Below, in pieces: positions 62,101 to 64,000 of a stretch of DNA of 64,000 nucleotides. Source of the DNA: Strigamia acuminata (Eukaryota; Arthropoda; Chilopoda; Geophilomorpha; Linotaeniidae); NCBI GenBank assembly GCA_949358305.1, contig OX442320.1:1800501-1864500 (forward strand), given 5' to 3'. The notes below the pieces were generated by a model, which was not told the DNA's origin, ran no database searches, and saw only the letters and a program-made list of their open reading frames with translations. Made by a program: the position numbers and the translations under genes. The first letter of the stretch is position 1. Each line of letters begins with the position of its first letter.

Positions 62101-63259
62101 AAATAAAAATGCGTACATTATCGTTATAATGGACGTGGCAACTCGTTGGCCCGAGTTGTACGCCGTCGCTAGACCTTCAGCAGAGAAAATCGTTGAATGT
62201 ATCTACGACGTGGCGTTACGTTACGGATTTCCACGTAAAATTATATCCGATAACGGACCCCAATTTATCTCGAAAATTTGGGGTAAGTTTTGTGAGAAAT
62301 TCGGGATTGTGGCGTCACATACTTCGACCTACAATCCCAGAACAAATCCCGTTGAGCGACTCAACAGGGACATTAAATATGCACTAAGCATATTCACTGA
62401 CATCCACAATAGGTGGGATGAATACTTGAGGGAGATCGCGTTCAGCATACGAACAACAGTCTCGAGGACGAGAGATTTTTCTCCGGCCTACCTCAACTTC
62501 GCCCGAGAGCTACGAGTGCCTTGGGACCCACGAGTGGCAGAGTCGGTAAATGTGGTGGACCCAGAGAAACCACATGAGTATGTATATAAATTGGAGCAAA
62601 CAATTTCGAGCACATACAAACATATGATGGCGCACATTTTTAACATGCGCGACCGCATTTTACAAGATAAAAGCGGTGGAAAATTTGTGAATTTCGAGAA
62701 CAATGATTTAGTGTGGAAGGACACACACATCCTCTCAAATGCAGCGAGAGGAATCACCGCCAGCTTGGCCGACAAGAGAGATGGTCCGTATGTGATCATC
62801 GGCAAGCATGGCGGTAACGCGTATAAATTACGCAAGCTCGAGGACAACACCGAGCATAAGTCGATACAAGTACGAGAGTTAACTCCGTACATTCCGGAAT
62901 TCCCGCAAGAAATGTGGGCCAAAGGCCAAGTCAAGTCTAAAACTGACGGCCAAATCGTCGATATGTTCGCTGGCGAGTCGGAAAAAGCACCGCCAAGTGA
63001 CAACGAGGAGTATTTCGACGCCCCTTCACCTCCGGTAAACGAGATAGTTGAATCCGTTCCGGATCCAATTTTGGTCGGGGGGGAAACAGGAGAAACTCCT
63101 GAAACAAACACAAAAAACACGGATAAAAAAGAAAACAATAATGAGGAGGTACAGACACAAAAAACAACAAAAAATATCGTACCTGCCTCGATCCGTAACC
63201 TGCGACCAAAAAGAGATAATCCGTTCATAAAAGGCGGAAAGGTCGTAGGAAAGAAGTAA
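59189..63259 (+). CDS. pol: Gypsy-4 Pol: protease, reverse transcriptase, RNase H, integrase
   Basis: There are 1356 codons from ATG 59189; the frame is open from 59108, entered by -1 shift. Protease: LLDSGADRSFVSED (Asp 99). RT: CIDYRPLNAVTEI and YLDD at 444-447. RNase H: HTDASRVGLGAALL and ATELECLAV. Integrase: zinc domain (GHPLASHAG ... CQRC) and core residues Asp about 962 (SVDVMGPKP), Asp about 1021 (ISDNGPQF) and Glu about 1056 (NPVERLNRD); then DKRDGPYVI and a Glu/Asn/Lys-rich tail. No stop or frameshift. Confidence 0.95.
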   Translation: MKKKGFNKGFDKPPPVKEMGSDIANAQIQDRANNALQVITANAEAEAEEPNLLLEELPQVVEDTEEFRVFMCNVAVEYTNRLCMLPMTIEREKIMGLLDSGADRSFVSEDIVASLGLTDKIKGVNKNIRLKTANGMARPKGVILLTMEWLGGVEQHPFLVLPTCDRIFLLGLDLMASMEIQPNPITKSWNYIRNDKERPAIVVPPALVKEAADKTQWEKGLKKFVQDYDFKAFVTELQRDNVVETLVADAALELNEAAALRRVLLKYEGILSKKPGRTNRAIHEIKLTDNKPIRVAYKGMNPQKREIMQKMCQEMLDSGIVSEAQGEYATRVVLVMRPGSDPRLCIDYRPLNAVTEIDPIQMPSIESILRELSPFSWVTTMDLSKGYWQVEMRPEDKLKTAFYSPIGRLMFNVMPFGLVNAPSTFQRLIESVLGDILHQFVWAYLDDIVIASKTFEEHIEHIDQVLTRLAKAGLHVHPGKSKFCRKELAFLGYRIGVNGLAIGPEKIDAINRFPPPEDVKGVQRFMGMINFFGRLLPGLAEVAAPVTDLLKNENEFVWSNECNIAFNAIKRMLTEVGVMPLPDLNRPFILHTDASRVGLGAALLQTHVRDGVEQDLPCMFISRKLQGAEKNYNATELECLAVVWAIRKFRDYLEYTKFVVHTDHQALQWLMKLKEPAGRLARWQLELMACDLTIQYKPGKYNVVADALSRAPVSDPIDADDDGEDDSRIIYCPTSCHRWDLRKMNEIPTASPADVKFCGFWTRLYQPAADNYPNARKEFKLERRINDPLLSAFHAHVGEQMQSSPPTREEIIVQQKLDKKCQDRARFVLTGKYPPNLTRRQKRRYAHESIDYLLDDGLLVKHHPNHQDDLSESDTAVKVVIPASLIGRVLWLLHGHPLASHAGVSRTLYRATQLFHWTGMKKDIALFVHQCQRCQACKPRSKSPFETIFLGPYAPFDCLSVDVMGPKPVTGNKNAYIIVIMDVATRWPELYAVARPSAEKIVECIYDVALRYGFPRKIISDNGPQFISKIWGKFCEKFGIVASHTSTYNPRTNPVERLNRDIKYALSIFTDIHNRWDEYLREIAFSIRTTVSRTRDFSPAYLNFARELRVPWDPRVAESVNVVDPEKPHEYVYKLEQTISSTYKHMMAHIFNMRDRILQDKSGGKFVNFENNDLVWKDTHILSNAARGITASLADKRDGPYVIIGKHGGNAYKLRKLEDNTEHKSIQVRELTPYIPEFPQEMWAKGQVKSKTDGQIVDMFAGESEKAPPSDNEEYFDAPSPPVNEIVESVPDPILVGGETGETPETNTKNTDKKENNNEEVQTQKTTKNIVPASIRNLRPKRDNPFIKGGKVVGKK

Positions 63260-64000
63260 AATAAATTACGAGTCGATGGCGGCACTAAAAATAAATGTAA
63301 TCGACCGATAGTGCAAGCCATCACGTCGCAGAAAATTTCGCTAAGTCCAACAAAGCGGATATCGGTCGAATTCGCGTCACGAGATGGCGTGGAAACGCGG
63401 GACCCGTAGCAAAATTATCGGCACGGGTCGGATACCGCGTGCAAAAGACCCCGTAGCAGCAATCGCGCACGGGAGTGAGAACAAAGGAGACCCGTAGCGT
63501 AACATGCGCACGGGTAGGTGCGCACTAGTCTCAAACACCCGGGTTCTGGAGTATATTACCCAGAATCCATCGCGATTACCTCGTGTTCACACAGACTTCC
63601 GCTTTTCACAGCTGATCGCTGCATTCGTGCGTGATCCTCGTTTTTAACGTTTTACCGAGTTTTTCACCGAGTTTTTGAGATAGTTTTATCATCCTTTTTA
63701 AATCGTGATTGAGATTTTTGTGCGCGCTCCTCGCCATGGACGAGGAAGAGAACGACGTGCTGGCCATCGAGCACGAGGACGAGGAAAACTGGGACCGCGA
63801 TGTAAACCAAGTCCAGCCCGATCAGGTAGAAGTCGGCATCGGCACATGAGAACTAGTTCCGTGCTGCTGAAGAAGAAATTTTGTTGACTAATACCTGACA
63901 TGAGTGCTTTGCACTCGAAATAGCGTATAATTAATTATTAACCGCGATCGCTCACACGATCGTATTTTTTTTCCTTGTTAATTTGTTTTCGAGGTGCGAG
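63260..64000 (+). other. Post-Pol region of Gypsy-4 with hairpin repeats and a possible ORF3 start
   Basis: Three hairpin units ACCCGTAGC...GCACGGGT lie at 63402-63428, 63450-63473 and 63490-63515, followed by TTCTGG/CCAGAA near 63544-63565. An ATG at 63735 (GCCATGG) opens an acidic frame (MDEEENDVLAIEHEDEEN...) of 37 codons that contains CAG|GTAGAA, a possible donor. It may be exon 1 of an ORF3 continuing beyond the window. Confidence 0.5.
63402..63515 (+). repeat. Three tandem CCCGT/ACGGG hairpins
   Basis: Each unit keeps the arms (A)CCCGT and ACGGG(T) and the start AGC of the loop, while the rest of the loop changes. Spacing is about 40-48 bases. Confidence 0.8.

Larger units (their letters stand above)
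54994..64000 (+). mobile_element. Gypsy-4, Ty3/gypsy retrotransposon (3' end off the window)
   Basis: 5' LTR, tRNA-Pro-like primer site, short leader, Gag, -1 frameshift, Pol, and a structured 3' region reaching the window edge. The Pol C-terminus shares THILSN...DKRDGP with Gypsy-1 and Gypsy-3, so the three form one group. An ORF3 may begin at 63735 but continues outside the window. Confidence 0.92.

Noticed and set aside
62488-63324. Minus-strand ORF of 278 codons
   Set aside because: Antisense shadow of the Gypsy-4 Pol C-terminus.
1-64000. tRNA and rRNA genes
   Set aside because: Only tRNA-complementary primer sites were seen; no cloverleaf-forming sequence or rRNA core was recognised by eye.

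Overview
The window looks like repeat-rich nuclear DNA of an invertebrate animal, possibly an arthropod. The reasons are AT-rich spacers, spliced exon-like segments, many Ty3/gypsy and Ty1/copia LTR retrotransposons, MITEs, and primer-binding sites matching animal tRNAs (initiator Met, Gln, Pro). I cannot name the species. I see no bacterial operons, rRNA or tRNA genes, or CRISPR arrays. Most of the 64 kb is retrotransposon, much of it nested.

Left (1-8.2 kb): a minus-strand Copia (Copia-A) with one open Gag-Pol frame that runs off the left edge. It appears inserted, in opposite orientation, into a plus-strand Copia (Copia-B), of which only the integrase-to-RNase H part and the 3' end lie in the window. 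At 8.2-9.9 kb there are exon-like pieces of a small gene, starting with a signal-peptide-like exon, among strong palindromes. At 10.25-10.84 kb lies an array built on TTGGCCCAATATTGG.

Middle (11.6-31.4 kb): Gypsy-1 (plus) has Gag with one in-frame stop, Pol, and a third ORF (ORF3). Gypsy-2 (plus, 19253-27523, 605-bp LTRs, ATAC target duplication) is inserted inside that ORF3. Gypsy-3 (minus, 33385-47386) is a complete element of about 14 kb with two 1590-bp LTRs, AAAT target duplication, a tRNA-Gln primer site, Gag, Pol and its own ORF3. The ORF3 proteins of Gypsy-1 and Gypsy-3 are related to each other. They carry a shared Cys-rich, DnaJ-like zinc motif, do not look like an envelope, and each sits behind a plausible intron whose 3' splice site abuts the ORF3 start.

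Right (47.4-64 kb): host-like spacer with a hAT MITE (8-bp target duplication), two other MITEs and several simple tandem arrays. It also holds the 3' exons of a minus-strand RS-domain gene at 54.2-55.0 kb. Gypsy-4 (plus, 55-64 kb, tRNA-Pro-like primer site) runs off the right edge.

How the parts work together: in all four Gypsy elements Pol lies in the -1 frame relative to Gag, with a canonical slippery heptamer at the end of Gag. Three of the four have a clear downstream stem. The most novel-looking features are the shared ORF3 family with its intron, the conserved frameshift cassette, and dense runs of short perfect hairpins with different stems in the non-coding parts of the elements.
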